This document shows, piece by piece, positions 51,950 through 62,057 of a DNA stretch of 64,000 bases. Numbering within the stretch: the stretch's first letter is position 1; each line of letters starts with the position of its first letter. Source of the DNA: Ramlibacter rhizophilus (GTDB lineage Bacteria > Pseudomonadota > Gammaproteobacteria > Burkholderiales > Burkholderiaceae_C); assembly GCF_004681965.1 (NCBI RefSeq), contig NZ_SMLL01000007.1, positions 124,001-188,000 of the forward strand, written 5' to 3'. The notes beneath the pieces were generated by a model that was not told the origin of the DNA, did no database searches, and worked only from the letters and a program-made list of their open reading frames with translations. A program made the translations under genes and the position numbers.

Positions 51950-52528
51950 TCAGGGCTTGCTGGCCGTCGGGAAAGGCCAGGCGGCCTGCGGGTTCAGCGT
52001 GGTCTGGGCGGCCGGAGCCGGTGCGCTGGCAGGTGCGCTGGACGCAGCAGGCGCAGCGGCAGCAGGCGCTTTCGCAGCTTTCTTGGCGGCAGCCTTCTTG
52101 GCAGCGGGGCGCTTGGCCGCCGGCGCCTTCTTGGCGGCGGTGGCCTTCTTGGCCGTCGCCTTCTTGGCGCTCGCCTTCTTCGCGGGGGCTGCGGCCTTCT
52201 TCGCCGGTGCCGCCTTCTTCGCGGGCGCGGCCTTCTTCGCCGGCGCCTTCTTGGCGGTCACGCGCTTGGCGGGAGCGGCTTTCTTGGCCGGAGCCGCTTT
52301 CTTCGCGGGCGCTGCCTTCTTGGCCGTGGTCTTCTTGGCGGTCGCCTTCTTGGCCGGAGCGGCCTTCTTCGCCGGAGCCGCCTTCTTGGCGGTCACTTTC
52401 TTGGCCGGAGCGGCTTTCTTCGCCGGCGCCTTCTTGGCGGCCGTGGCCTTCTTGGCCGGAGCCTTCTTGGCGGCCGGAGCCTTCTTCGCGGGGGCCTTCT
52501 TGGCGGCCGGTTTCTTTGCAGTTGCCAT
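51950..52528 (-). CDS. Histone H1-like Lys/Ala/Pro-repeat DNA-binding protein
   Basis: A 192-residue very basic protein made almost wholly of degenerate PAKKA and AKKAT units over residues 3-150, like the C-terminal tail of eukaryotic H1 and bacterial HctB/AlgP-type proteins. The end is Ala/Pro/Ser-rich (SSAPASAPAPAAQTTLNPQA). It should bind DNA non-specifically and compact or regulate the nucleoid. AGGAG lies seven bases before the ATG. The repeats are direct repeats at DNA level, mostly in 9- to 15-base multiples, so length variation between strains is likely. A terminator follows. Confidence 0.9.
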   Translation of the reverse strand: MATAKKPAAKKAPAKKAPAAKKAPAKKATAAKKAPAKKAAPAKKVTAKKAAPAKKAAPAKKATAKKTTAKKAAPAKKAAPAKKAAPAKRVTAKKAPAKKAAPAKKAAPAKKAAAPAKKASAKKATAKKATAAKKAPAAKRPAAKKAAAKKAAKAPAAAAPAASSAPASAPAPAAQTTLNPQAAWPFPTASKP

Positions 52529-52640
52529 CACATTCTCCTGTTCAAGTTGATCAACTCAACGAATGAAGCACCCCGGGCCGCCTTCGGCCTCGGAGCGATC
52601 CATGCACCTGGGCCCGGGCCCGGATGCATGAACACCATGG

Positions 52641-52684
52641 CCCGCGCTGCCAGCCGGCTTCTGGGGCCGGCTTGGCAACGCGGG
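52641..52684 (-). terminator. Imperfect GC-rich hairpin downstream of nrdB
   Basis: Nested complementary arms (CCCGCG, GCCA, GCCGGC on the left; GCCGGC, TGGC, CGCGGG on the right) lie 37 bases after the nrdB stop in the minus direction. No long T tract. A second palindrome around GGGCCCGGGCCC lies at about 52600-52628. Either could end the nrdAB transcript. Confidence 0.45.
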
Positions 52685-52720
52685 CGATTCTTTCACCACG
52701 CACGCCTGTCGCAGTTGCCT

Positions 52721-53968
52721 TCAATCCCAAGAAAGCGCGCCACCCGACTGGTACTCGATCACGCGGGTTTCGAAGAAATTGCGCTCTTTCTTCAAGTCGA
52801 TCATTTCACTCATCCAGGGGAACGGGTTTTCCTCGTTCGGGAAGAGTGCCTCCAGGCCGATCTGCGTGGCGCGCCGGTTGGCGATGTAGCGCAGGTAGCC
52901 CTTGAACATGGATGCGTTGAGGCCCAGCACGCCACGCGGCATGGTGTCCTCGGCATAGCGGTATTCGAGTTCGACCGCCTTGAGGAACAGCGCCTTGATC
53001 TCGGCTTTGAACTCGGCCGTCCACAGCTGGGGGTTCTCCAGCTTGAGCTGGTTGATCAGGTCGATGCCGAAATTGCAGTGCATCGACTCGTCGCGCAGGA
53101 TGTACTGGTACTGCTCGGCCGCGCCGGTCATCTTGTTCTGCCGTCCCAGCGCGAGGATCTGCGTGAAGCCCACGTAGAAGAACAGGCCCTCCATCAGGCA
53201 GGCGAAGACGATCAGGCTCTTGAGCAGGGTCTGGTCGGCTTCGGGCGTGCCGGTGTGGAAGTTGGGGTCCATGATCGCGTCGATGAACGGGATCAGGAAC
53301 TGGTCCTTGTCGCGGATGGACGCGACCTCATGGTAGGCGTTGAAGATCTCGCTCTCGTCCAGGCCCAGCGACTCCACGATGTACTGGTAGGCATGCGTGT
53401 GGATGGCCTCCTCGAAGGCCTGTCGCAGCAGGAACTGGCGGCACTCCGGCGCCGTGATGTGCCGGTAGGTGCCCAGCACGATGTTGTTGGCGGCCAGCGA
53501 GTCGGCGGTGACGAAGAAGCCCAGGTTGCGCTTGATGATGCGGCGCTCGTCTTCCGAAAGCCCGTTGGGGTCCTTCCAGGTGGCGATGTCGCGCGTCATG
53601 TTCACTTCCTGCGGCATCCAGTGGTTGGCGCAGGTGGCCAGGTACTTCTCCCAGGCCCACTTGTACTTGAAGGGGACGAGCTGGTTGACGTCGGTCTGGC
53701 CGTTGATGATGCGCTTGTCGGCAGCGGCCACGCGGCGGGTGCTCGGGGCTTGCGCGGAGGAGGCGGCGGCGACCGGAATGCCGGCGGGGAAGGTAGGCGT
53801 GGGAACGGAAGCAGCAGTGGCCGCAGGCATCGGCAGCGCAGTCGCTTGGGAAAGGGCGGGGGCCAGTGCCACGTCACCGAAGGGAGTCACCGCCGCGTGG
53901 CGGCCGTTGAAGCTGCCTTGGCGATTGGCTGGCGAAGCGGGCGTGACGTCGTCGTCCCAGGTCAACAT
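52721..53968 (-). CDS. nrdB: Ribonucleoside-diphosphate reductase beta subunit, class Ia
   Basis: A 415-residue subunit that carries the diiron-tyrosyl radical cofactor for dNTP synthesis. Metal ligands and radical site are all visible: Asp in [20 protein letters not shown] (Glu, His and radical Tyr), Glu in LMEGLFFY, and Glu/His in ILRDESMH. The C-terminal tail that docks to NrdA ends in GGALSWD. ATG at 53968 gives MLTWDDDV. About 60 residues after that are Ala/Pro-rich and poorly conserved, an extension beyond the Escherichia coli length of 376. It lies 138 bases after nrdA and is probably in the same operon. Confidence 0.95.
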   Translation of the reverse strand: MLTWDDDVTPASPANRQGSFNGRHAAVTPFGDVALAPALSQATALPMPAATAASVPTPTFPAGIPVAAASSAQAPSTRRVAAADKRIINGQTDVNQLVPFKYKWAWEKYLATCANHWMPQEVNMTRDIATWKDPNGLSEDERRIIKRNLGFFVTADSLAANNIVLGTYRHITAPECRQFLLRQAFEEAIHTHAYQYIVESLGLDESEIFNAYHEVASIRDKDQFLIPFIDAIMDPNFHTGTPEADQTLLKSLIVFACLMEGLFFYVGFTQILALGRQNKMTGAAEQYQYILRDESMHCNFGIDLINQLKLENPQLWTAEFKAEIKALFLKAVELEYRYAEDTMPRGVLGLNASMFKGYLRYIANRRATQIGLEALFPNEENPFPWMSEMIDLKKERNFFETRVIEYQSGGALSWD

Positions 53969-53980
53969 AGTTTTTCCAGT

Positions 53981-53997
53981 GCTCTCATTATGAGAGC
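53981..53997. repeat. Perfect inverted repeat just upstream of nrdB
   Basis: GCTCTCAT, one T, then ATGAGAGC: 8-base perfect arms, 13 bases before the nrdB start. It could be an operator or a small translational hairpin that tunes nrdB relative to nrdA. Confidence 0.6.
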
Positions 53998-54063
53998 AGC
54001 GATGTTGAATGCAAAGTGTCCGTTCACATCGCCGCTCGATTTTGTTGCTCAATTGCGTCGCGC

Positions 54064-54087
54064 ATCTGTCGGAGAACTCCGACAGAT
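54064..54087. repeat. Perfect inverted repeat just after nrdA
   Basis: ATCTGTCGGAG, AA, CTCCGACAGAT: 11-base perfect arms with a 2-base centre, 20 bases after the nrdA stop on the minus strand. No T tract follows, so it is more likely an RNA-stabilising or attenuating hairpin between nrdA and nrdB than a full terminator. Confidence 0.65.
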
Positions 54088-54106
54088 CAGCGCGTGGTGC
54101 GAAGCC

Positions 54107-57010
54107 TCACTGGCACGCTTCGCAGCCAGGGTCGTCGATGGCGCAGAACTTGATGTCCGTGGCAGGCGCCGTGTTCATCTGCGACTGCGCGGCGGCGGCC
54201 GCGGCCTCGAGCGGGCTCATGGCCAGCGACTGCGGCGCACCCGACGAGACGGCGTTCAGGCGGCCCGAGGTCACGGTGGACTTCTCGGTGTGCGTGGCGC
54301 TGATGGTGCGCAGGTAGTAGGTGGTCTTCAGGCCCCGCGTCCAGGCGAGCTTGTAGGTGTCGTCCAGCTTCTTGCCCGAGACGCCGGCCATGTAGATGTT
54401 CAGCGACTGGGCCTGGTCGATCCACTTCTGGCGCCGCGCCGCCGCTTCCACCAGCCATTGCGGCTCGACCTCGAAAGCCGTGGCGTAGAGCGCCTTGACG
54501 TCCTGCGGCACCCGGTCGATCGGGCGCAGCGACCCGTCGAAGTGCTTCAGGTCCATGACCATCACGTCGTCCCACAGGCCCAGGCGCTTGAGGTCGCGCA
54601 CCAGGTAATGGTTGATGACGGTGAACTCGCCCGAGAGGTTGGACTTGACCGACAGGTTGCCGAAGCAGGGCTCGATGGACGCGTCCACGCCGATGATGTT
54701 GGAGATGGTCGCCGTCGGCGCGATGGCCACGCAATTGGAGTTGCGCATGCCATCGACCGCGATCTTCTTGCGCAGCGCATCCCAGTCCAGCGTGGCGGAG
54801 CGGTCGACTTCCACGTAGCCGCCGCGGGCCTGGGCCAGCAGGTCCAGGGTGTCGGACGGAAGGATGCCCTTGTCCCAGAGCGATCCCTTGTAGCTGGAGT
54901 AGCGGCCGCGCTCGCGGGCCAGTTCCGTGGACGCCCAGTAGGCGTGGTAGCAGACGGCTTCCATCGAGCGGTCGGCGAACTCCACGGCTTCCTGCGAGGC
55001 GTAGGGAATGCGCAATTCGTACAGCGCGTCCTGGAAGGCCATCACGCCCAGGCCGACCGGGCGGTGGCGCAGGTTGGAGTCGCGGGCCTTCTTGACGGCG
55101 TAGTAGTTGATGTCGATCACGTTGTCCAGCATGCGCATGGCCGTGCCGATGGTGCGCTTGAGCTTGTCGTGGTCGATGCCGCCGTCCTTCAGGTGCTGGC
55201 GCAGGTTGATCGAGCCCAGGTTGCAGACGGCCGTTTCGGTGTCGCTGGTGTTGAGGGTGATCTCGGTGCACAGGTTGGACGAGTGCACCACGCCCGCGTG
55301 CTGCTGGGGGGAGCGCAGGTTGCAGGCGTCCTTGAAGGTGATCCAGGGATGGCCCGTCTCGAAGAGCATGGTCAGCATCTTGCGCCACAGGTCCGCGGCC
55401 TGGACGGTCTTGCTCGGCTTGATCTCGCCGCGGCGGGCCTTGTCCTCGTAGGCGACGTAGGCGCGCTCGAAGTCGGCGCCGCACAGGTCGTGCAGGTCGG
55501 GGCAGGTGGAAGGCGAGAACAGCGTCCACTCGCCCTTTTCCATGACGCGGCGCATGAACAGGTCGGGGATCCAGTTGGCCGTGTTCATGTCATGGGTGCG
55601 GCGGCGGTCGTCACCCGTGTTCTTGCGCAGCTCCAGGAATTCCTCGATGTCCAGGTGCCAGGTTTCCAGGTAGGTGCACACGGCGCCCTTGCGCTTGCCG
55701 CCCTGGTTCACCGCCACGGCGGTGTCGTTGACCACCTTGAGGAAGGGAACGACCCCCTGCGACTCGCCGTTGGTGCCCTTGATGTGGCTGCCCAGCGCCC
55801 GCACGCGGGTCCAGTCGTTGCCCAGGCCGCCGGCGAACTTGGACAGCAGGGCGTTTTCCTTGATGGACTCGTAGATGCCGTCCAGGTCGTCCGGCACCGT
55901 GGTGAGGTAGCAGGACGACAGCTGGGAGCGCAGCGTGCCGCTGTTGAACAGCGTGGGCGTGCTGGACATGAAGTCGAAGCTGGACAGCACCTCGTAGAAC
56001 TCGATCGCGCGCGCTTCGCGGTCGATCTCGTTGAGGGCCAGGCCCATGGACACGCGCATGAAGAAGGCCTGCGGCAGCTCGATGCGGGTCTTGCGCACGT
56101 GCAGGAAATAGCGGTCGTACAGGGTCTGCAGGCCCAGGTAGTCGAACTGCAGGTCGCGCTCGGCCTTGAGCGCTGCGCCCAGCTTCTTCAGGTCGTACTG
56201 CAGCAGCTCGGGGTTGAGCAGCTCGTTGTCCACGCCCTTCTTGATGAACCCGGGGAAATAGTCGGCGTAGCTGCCGGCCATCTCGGCCGGGGCGATGTCG
56301 CGGCCCAGCACCTCCTTGAAGATGGTGTGCAGCAGCAGGCGCGCGGTGGCGTAGGTGTAGTCCGGGTCTTTCTCGATCAGCGTGCGGGCCGCCAGGATGG
56401 AGGCCTTGTACACCTCGTCGATCGGCACGCCGTCATACAGGTTGCGCAGGGTCTCGGCCACGATGGGGTCGGGCTTGACGTCGGCGCCGAGGTTGGCGCA
56501 GGCGCTGTGGATCAGCCCGGTGAGCTGGCCCACGTCCAGCGGGATGCGCTGGTCGCCGTCGGTCACGTGGAGGCTCGGCGCCACGGGGGCGGTCGCTTCG
56601 CCCGAGCGCGCGCGTTCCTGCGAGCGCCGCTCGCGGTACAGCACGTAGGCGCGGGCCACTTCGTGGTGGCCGCCGCGCATCAGGCCGAGTTCGGCCTGGT
56701 CCTGCACGTCCTCGATGTGGAAGGTGCCGCCGCCCGGACGCGAGCGCATCAGCGCCCGCACCACCGCCTGGGTCAGTCCGTCCACGGTCTCGCGCACGCT
56801 GGCCGAGGCCGCGCCCTGGGTGCCATGCACCGCCAGGAAGGCCTTCATCATCGCGATCGCGATCTTGTTCGGCTCGAACGGCACCACGGCGCCGTTGCGG
56901 CGAATGATCTGGTAGTGGGCGAGGGGATGGGTGGAGGCCTGGTCCGGGGCGGCTTGGTGCGAGGCGCCGGTGGGGGCGTAGGCGGCAGGGGAGTTCAGGG
57001 CAGTGTGCAT
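54107..57010 (-). CDS. nrdA: Ribonucleoside-diphosphate reductase alpha subunit, class Ia
   Basis: A 967-residue catalytic subunit that reduces NDPs to dNDPs. The N-terminal ATP-cone lies at residues 30-130 (IIRRNGAVVPFEPNKIAIAM), with a second ATP-cone-like stretch at about 165-260, which explains the length compared with 761 in Escherichia coli and resembles Pseudomonas NrdA. Active-site motifs: LSSCYL, NLCTEITLN (radical Cys with Asn and Glu), AVCNLGSINL, and the C-terminal redox pair in GCEACQ. The ATP-cone implies dATP feedback inhibition. Upstream lie two NrdR-box-like dyads. Confidence 0.96.
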   Translation of the reverse strand: MHTALNSPAAYAPTGASHQAAPDQASTHPLAHYQIIRRNGAVVPFEPNKIAIAMMKAFLAVHGTQGAASASVRETVDGLTQAVVRALMRSRPGGGTFHIEDVQDQAELGLMRGGHHEVARAYVLYRERRSQERARSGEATAPVAPSLHVTDGDQRIPLDVGQLTGLIHSACANLGADVKPDPIVAETLRNLYDGVPIDEVYKASILAARTLIEKDPDYTYATARLLLHTIFKEVLGRDIAPAEMAGSYADYFPGFIKKGVDNELLNPELLQYDLKKLGAALKAERDLQFDYLGLQTLYDRYFLHVRKTRIELPQAFFMRVSMGLALNEIDREARAIEFYEVLSSFDFMSSTPTLFNSGTLRSQLSSCYLTTVPDDLDGIYESIKENALLSKFAGGLGNDWTRVRALGSHIKGTNGESQGVVPFLKVVNDTAVAVNQGGKRKGAVCTYLETWHLDIEEFLELRKNTGDDRRRTHDMNTANWIPDLFMRRVMEKGEWTLFSPSTCPDLHDLCGADFERAYVAYEDKARRGEIKPSKTVQAADLWRKMLTMLFETGHPWITFKDACNLRSPQQHAGVVHSSNLCTEITLNTSDTETAVCNLGSINLRQHLKDGGIDHDKLKRTIGTAMRMLDNVIDINYYAVKKARDSNLRHRPVGLGVMAFQDALYELRIPYASQEAVEFADRSMEAVCYHAYWASTELARERGRYSSYKGSLWDKGILPSDTLDLLAQARGGYVEVDRSATLDWDALRKKIAVDGMRNSNCVAIAPTATISNIIGVDASIEPCFGNLSVKSNLSGEFTVINHYLVRDLKRLGLWDDVMVMDLKHFDGSLRPIDRVPQDVKALYATAFEVEPQWLVEAAARRQKWIDQAQSLNIYMAGVSGKKLDDTYKLAWTRGLKTTYYLRTISATHTEKSTVTSGRLNAVSSGAPQSLAMSPLEAAAAAAQSQMNTAPATDIKFCAIDDPGCEACQ

Positions 57011-57098
57011 GTTTCCTCTTTGATGACTGCTGCGAAATGCGGCTCCGCGGTCGGGAGCCCGAAGCTTGTTTTTCTACGGATGGGCCAGAAACGTCGGG

Positions 57099-57145
57099 GC
57101 ACTATATCTAGTGCCCGGTGCTCATGCAAGGCACTAGCAGTGGTG
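57099..57145 (-). promoter_or_regulatory. Two NrdR-box-like sites upstream of nrdA
   Basis: Box 1 (57099-57114) is GCACTATATCTAGTGC, a near-perfect dyad very close to the NrdR consensus ACACTATATATAGTGT. Box 2 (57130-57145) is GGCACTAGCAGTGGTG, weaker, with the start points 31 bases apart, i.e. about three helical turns, as is usual for paired NrdR boxes. They lie 89-135 bases upstream of the nrdA start and would mediate repression by NrdR-dATP. Confidence 0.75.
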
Positions 57146-57231
57146 TTTACACGATGTCTTCTTATTTCGGACTTGCAGCCTGCGCGGTGCTGTGCAAGGC
57201 GACGAAATGCGCCGCGCCGCAGCGCGCCGGA

Positions 57232-57802
57232 TCAGGCCGGAAGGCAGTCGGGGGGCCAGCCCAGGCCGCGTTCCAGGCGGCGCCAGTCGAAGCCCGCGCC
57301 CGGGTCGTGCTTGCGACCGGGCGCGATGTGCTCATGGCCGGCCAGGTGCCGGATCGGGTAGCGCTGCGCGACGGCCGCCAGCAGGGCGTCCAGCGCCTCG
57401 TACTGCGCATCCTCGAAGGCGCCGCCTTCGATCCCCTCCAGCTCGATGCCGATGGAGTCGTCGTTGCAGTTGTCGCGGCCGCGCCAGTGCGAGGCGCCGG
57501 CATGCCAGGCGCGGTCGTCGCAGTCCACGAACTGCCACAGCTCGCCGCTGCGGCGGACATAGAAATGCGCGGAGACCTGCAGGCCCCGGATGCCTTGGAA
57601 GTAGGGGTGCTCGTCCCAGTCCAGCGTGTTGCGGAACAGGCGCTGCACGCCCTCGCCGCCGTACTCGCCCGGCGGCAGGCTGATGGAATGCAGCACGACC
57701 AGGTCGATCACGGCGCCCGCTGGACGCGGCCCGAAGTTGGGCGAGTCGAGCCGGCGCGCGAAGCGGTACCAGCCACCCTGCCACAGGGGCGCGGGCCCAT
57801 CC

Positions 57803-57819
<17 letters not shown>
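57232..57819 (-). CDS. ampD: 1,6-anhydro-N-acetylmuramyl-L-alanine amidase AmpD
   Basis: A 195-residue cytoplasmic zinc amidase that cleaves anhydromuropeptides during cell-wall recycling and thereby controls AmpR-dependent beta-lactamase induction where present. Zinc ligands are visible in VVLHSISLPPG and in GHEHIAPGRKHDPG (second His and Asp). The substrate-loop segment HFYVRRSGELWQFV and WHAGASHWRGRDNCND are typical. It overlaps the end of pilR by 17 bases on the same strand, so it is the last gene of the ypjD-pilS-pilR-ampD run. Confidence 0.94.
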
Positions 57820-59241
<1,422 letters not shown>

Positions 59242-59242
<1 letters not shown>

Positions 59243-60936
59243 CAGGCCTGGATTCTGTCAGCGGCCGAGCCGCGGGCAAGCCGCGCCGGCGTGAAGCGGA
59301 ACTGCACGAAGAACTCGTTGCCCTCGCGCGCGGGCTGCAGTGGCGCGGGCGCGCGCCGGTAGCCGATCTGCGCGCCGTGGCGCTCGCACAGCTCGCGGCA
59401 GATGTACAGGCCCAGGCCGCTGGAGCGGCTCTCGGAAGAAAAGAAGGGCTCGAAGAGGTGGCTGCGCACCGTGGGCTCCAGCGGCGGGCCGTCGCTCCAG
59501 ACGCGCAGCAGGGCCTCGGCCCCCGGCCCGGCGGCGGCCACCTGGATCGAGTCCGGCCCGGCCGCGGCGTGGCGCGCCGCGTTGTCCAGCAGGTTGACGA
59601 GCACCCGGCGCAGGTGCTCGGTGTCGAACAGCACCTGGACCGGCGCGGCGTGCGGGACGGCAATGCGCAGCCGCTGCATGTTGTCGGTCTGGCGCGACCA
59701 GTCGCCGCAGGTGTCGGCCACGGCGGATGCGAGCGCCACGGGAAGGGACTGCGGCAGCCCCTGCTGCTGCACGCGCGAGACGTTCAGCACGTCCTCGACG
59801 ATGCGTGCCAGGCGCTGCGCGTTGTGGCGCACGAGCGCGGTGAGCTGGCGCTGCCCCGCATCGCTCAGCTCCTCGTCCAGCAGCGCATTGGCCTGCGTGA
59901 TCGCGGCCAGTGGATTGCGGATCTCGTGGGCGACGGCCGCCGACATGCGGCCCATGGCGGCGAGCTTTTCCGTGCGCACGCGCGCTTCCATTTCGCGCAG
60001 GTCTTCCAGGAACACCACGCACAGGCCGAGTCCACCGCGGGCGGCGGCGAGGCGCGTGCGCACCAGCACCCGGCGCGGGGCCTCGCCGGCGCCGCCGAGC
60101 GGCACCTCGGCGAGCTGGTCGGCGTGCGACTCGAAGCTGCGGCGCGTGAGCTCCAGGAGCGGACGCCAGTTCGGCTCGCCGGCGAGCGAGAAGCCGGGCA
60201 GCATGCCGAGGCGGCCAAGCAGGGCACAGGCGGTGGGGTTGGCGGCGCGGACCTGGTCGCCCTGATCCACCACCAGGATGCCGTCGGCTAGGGTGGCGAT
60301 CACCAGCTCGTTGACCTGCGCCTGCAACCGTGCGGCCTCCTGGCTCGCATGGACGCGCTGCTCCTCGCGCACGAGCCGCACGGCGAGCTGCCGCGCGAGC
60401 GCCGCCACCGCGAAGTAGCCCATGCCGGTGAGGCCGGCCTGCAGGAAGCGCTGCGGCAGGTCGTAGGGATAGCTGAGCACGTGCAGCCAGGCGTCCGCCA
60501 GCAGCAGCAGGGCGACGGCCGCCGTCGTGCCGAAGGCCAGCGTGGCCGAGCCGAGCACGGACGCCATCAGCACCGGGAGGGCGAACAGGGGCGAGAAGCC
60601 GATGCCGACGGGTTGCAGGTAGTGCAGCGCCGAATAGGCGACCAGGTCCATGCCGATGGTGGCCGGCCAGAACACGTCGAAGCGGCGACCGATGGGGCGG
60701 GCCATGGCGCGCACCGCGAGCGTCGCCACCAGGTAGGCGGCGCAGCCTCCCAGCAGCCAGCCGGGGCCCGGGACGGCGCTGAGCGTGGAATACAAGCCGC
60801 CCAGCACCATCAGCACCAGCGCCGCGACGACCACCCGGGCGTTCGCGAAGCCGCGCCACAGGCGGTCCAGCCCGGACTCGACCGGCGGCAGCGCGGCGGC
60901 CTGCTCCCAGGGCGCGACGGACACCGGGCCCGTCAT
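59242..60936 (-). CDS. pilS: Sensor histidine kinase PilS
   Basis: A 564-residue inner-membrane kinase. Six hydrophobic helices in the first 190 residues (VVVAALVLMVLGGLYSTLSA, LMASVLGSATLAFG and others), a linker with a PAS-like domain (ATLADGILVVDQGDQVRAAN), the H-box AAVAHEIRNPLAAITQANAL near residue 360, and the ATPase domain (LLDNAARHAA as N-box, SSGLGLYICREL as G-box). It phosphorylates PilR to control pilA. It overlaps the genes on both sides by 4 bases. The ATG at 60936 is set by the upstream overlap. Confidence 0.92.
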
Positions 60937-61190
60937 GCGCCGCCCGCGCCCATGCGGCGGTGCTCCGCGCAGCAGTACGGACGGCCGCGGGCATCCACCA
61001 GCGCGTCGGCGCGCGGCAGGTGCACGCGGCAGACGGGGCACTCCACCATCTCCTGCGGCAGGGCCGGGCGCGCCGGGCGGGCCGGGCGCTGGGGCGCGTC
61101 CGGCTGCCGTGGGGCGTCGCCGGTGCGGCGCTCGTAGCGCCAGAGCAGGTAGATCACGAACAGGATCCCGAACAGCACCAGGTACTTCAT
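60933..61190 (-). CDS. Small membrane-anchored zinc-ribbon-like protein (PP0621 type)
   Basis: An 85-residue protein with one N-terminal helix (MKYLVLFGILFVIYLLW), a Pro/Arg-rich linker (RQPDAPQRPARPARPALP) and a C-terminal Cys cluster (ECPVCRVHLP and YCCAEHRRM) that looks like a small metal-binding ribbon. Family function is unknown. It is embedded between ypjD and pilS with 4-base overlaps on both sides, so its expression is tied to theirs. Confidence 0.85.
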   Translation of the reverse strand: MKYLVLFGILFVIYLLWRYERRTGDAPRQPDAPQRPARPARPALPQEMVECPVCRVHLPRADALVDARGRPYCCAEHRRMGAGGA

Positions 61191-61978
61191 GCCGTGCGTC
61201 CCAGCATCACTTCCAGCACGAAGCGCGATCCCACGTACGCCAGCAGCAGCAGCAGCGAGCCGCCATAGAGCACGCGCACGGCCTTGCGTCCGCGCCAGCC
61301 GAAGCGCATGCGCCCGAGCAGCAGGGTGGCGAAGGCGATCCAGGCCAGCACGGAAAAGACGGTCTTGTGGTCCCAGCGCCAGCCCGCGACGCCGGCGGCT
61401 TCGCCGAACACCGCGCCGGCCAGCAGCGTGGCCGACAGCAGCACGAAGCCGCCCGTGGCGAAACGGAAGGTCAGGCGCTCCAGCGTGAGCAGCGGCACGC
61501 CCGCCTGCGGCTCGGAGGCGCGGCGCATCTGCCGCTCGGCGCGCATCATCAGCCAGGCGTGGACCACCGCGGCCGCGAACAGGCCGTACGAGGCGATGCC
61601 CAGGGCCCAGTGCAGCGGCAGCAGCGGCGAGGCCGACACGTGCAGCGGCGTGCCCGGAAAGAGCCACGCCAGCAGCACCGCCGCCGCGCCCAGGGCGGCG
61701 AGCGCCCAACGCGCTTCCAGTTGCGGGAATAGTTGGCGCTCCACCGCGTACACGGTGAGCACCAGCCAGGCGGTCATGGACAGGGCCGGCGCGAAGCCGA
61801 AACGCGGCGCGTCGCCGAGCAGCGACCAGGCCAGCACCAGCGCGTGCAGCACCCAGGCCACCAGCAGCGCCACCCGGGCGTGCCGGGCATCGAGGCGCTT
61901 GGCCGCCGGCACCGCGTAGGCCAGCGCGGCGGCCAGGGTCAGGATGACGCCCGCGGGAGACGCGCTGGATAGAATCAT
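61187..61978 (-). CDS. ypjD: YpjD/CcsA-like inner-membrane protein
   Basis: A 263-residue protein with eight hydrophobic segments and the haem-handling-family features of cytochrome c assembly (CcsA/CcmC) proteins: the WWD-like area is reduced to GWRWDHKTVFSVLAW, with conserved His in PLHWALGIASYGLFAA. YpjD homologues are located next to ffh in many proteobacteria, as here; their role is not settled. First gene of the run ypjD/small protein/pilS/pilR/ampD. Divergent from ffh with an 79-base promoter region. Confidence 0.88.
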   Translation of the reverse strand: MILSSASPAGVILTLAAALAYAVPAAKRLDARHARVALLVAWVLHALVLAWSLLGDAPRFGFAPALSMTAWLVLTVYAVERQLFPQLEARWALAALGAAAVLLAWLFPGTPLHVSASPLLPLHWALGIASYGLFAAAVVHAWLMMRAERQMRRASEPQAGVPLLTLERLTFRFATGGFVLLSATLLAGAVFGEAAGVAGWRWDHKTVFSVLAWIAFATLLLGRMRFGWRGRKAVRVLYGGSLLLLLAYVGSRFVLEVMLGRTA

Positions 61979-62057
61979 GGGCCCGCAGTTTAGTCCTTCG
62001 TCCCGACGCCAGCCGAGTCACTCGACCAGGCGTTGCGGCGCCTTCCCCACACTCCCC

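Noticed and set aside
51950..52528. Short repeated units as a possible CRISPR or satellite array
   Set aside because: They encode the Lys/Ala/Pro repeats of an H1-like protein, lack unique spacers and keep the reading frame.
51914..57361. Plus-strand open frame of 1815 codons across the nrdAB region
   Set aside because: It is antisense to three well-supported genes (histone-like, nrdB, nrdA) and has no family motif of its own.
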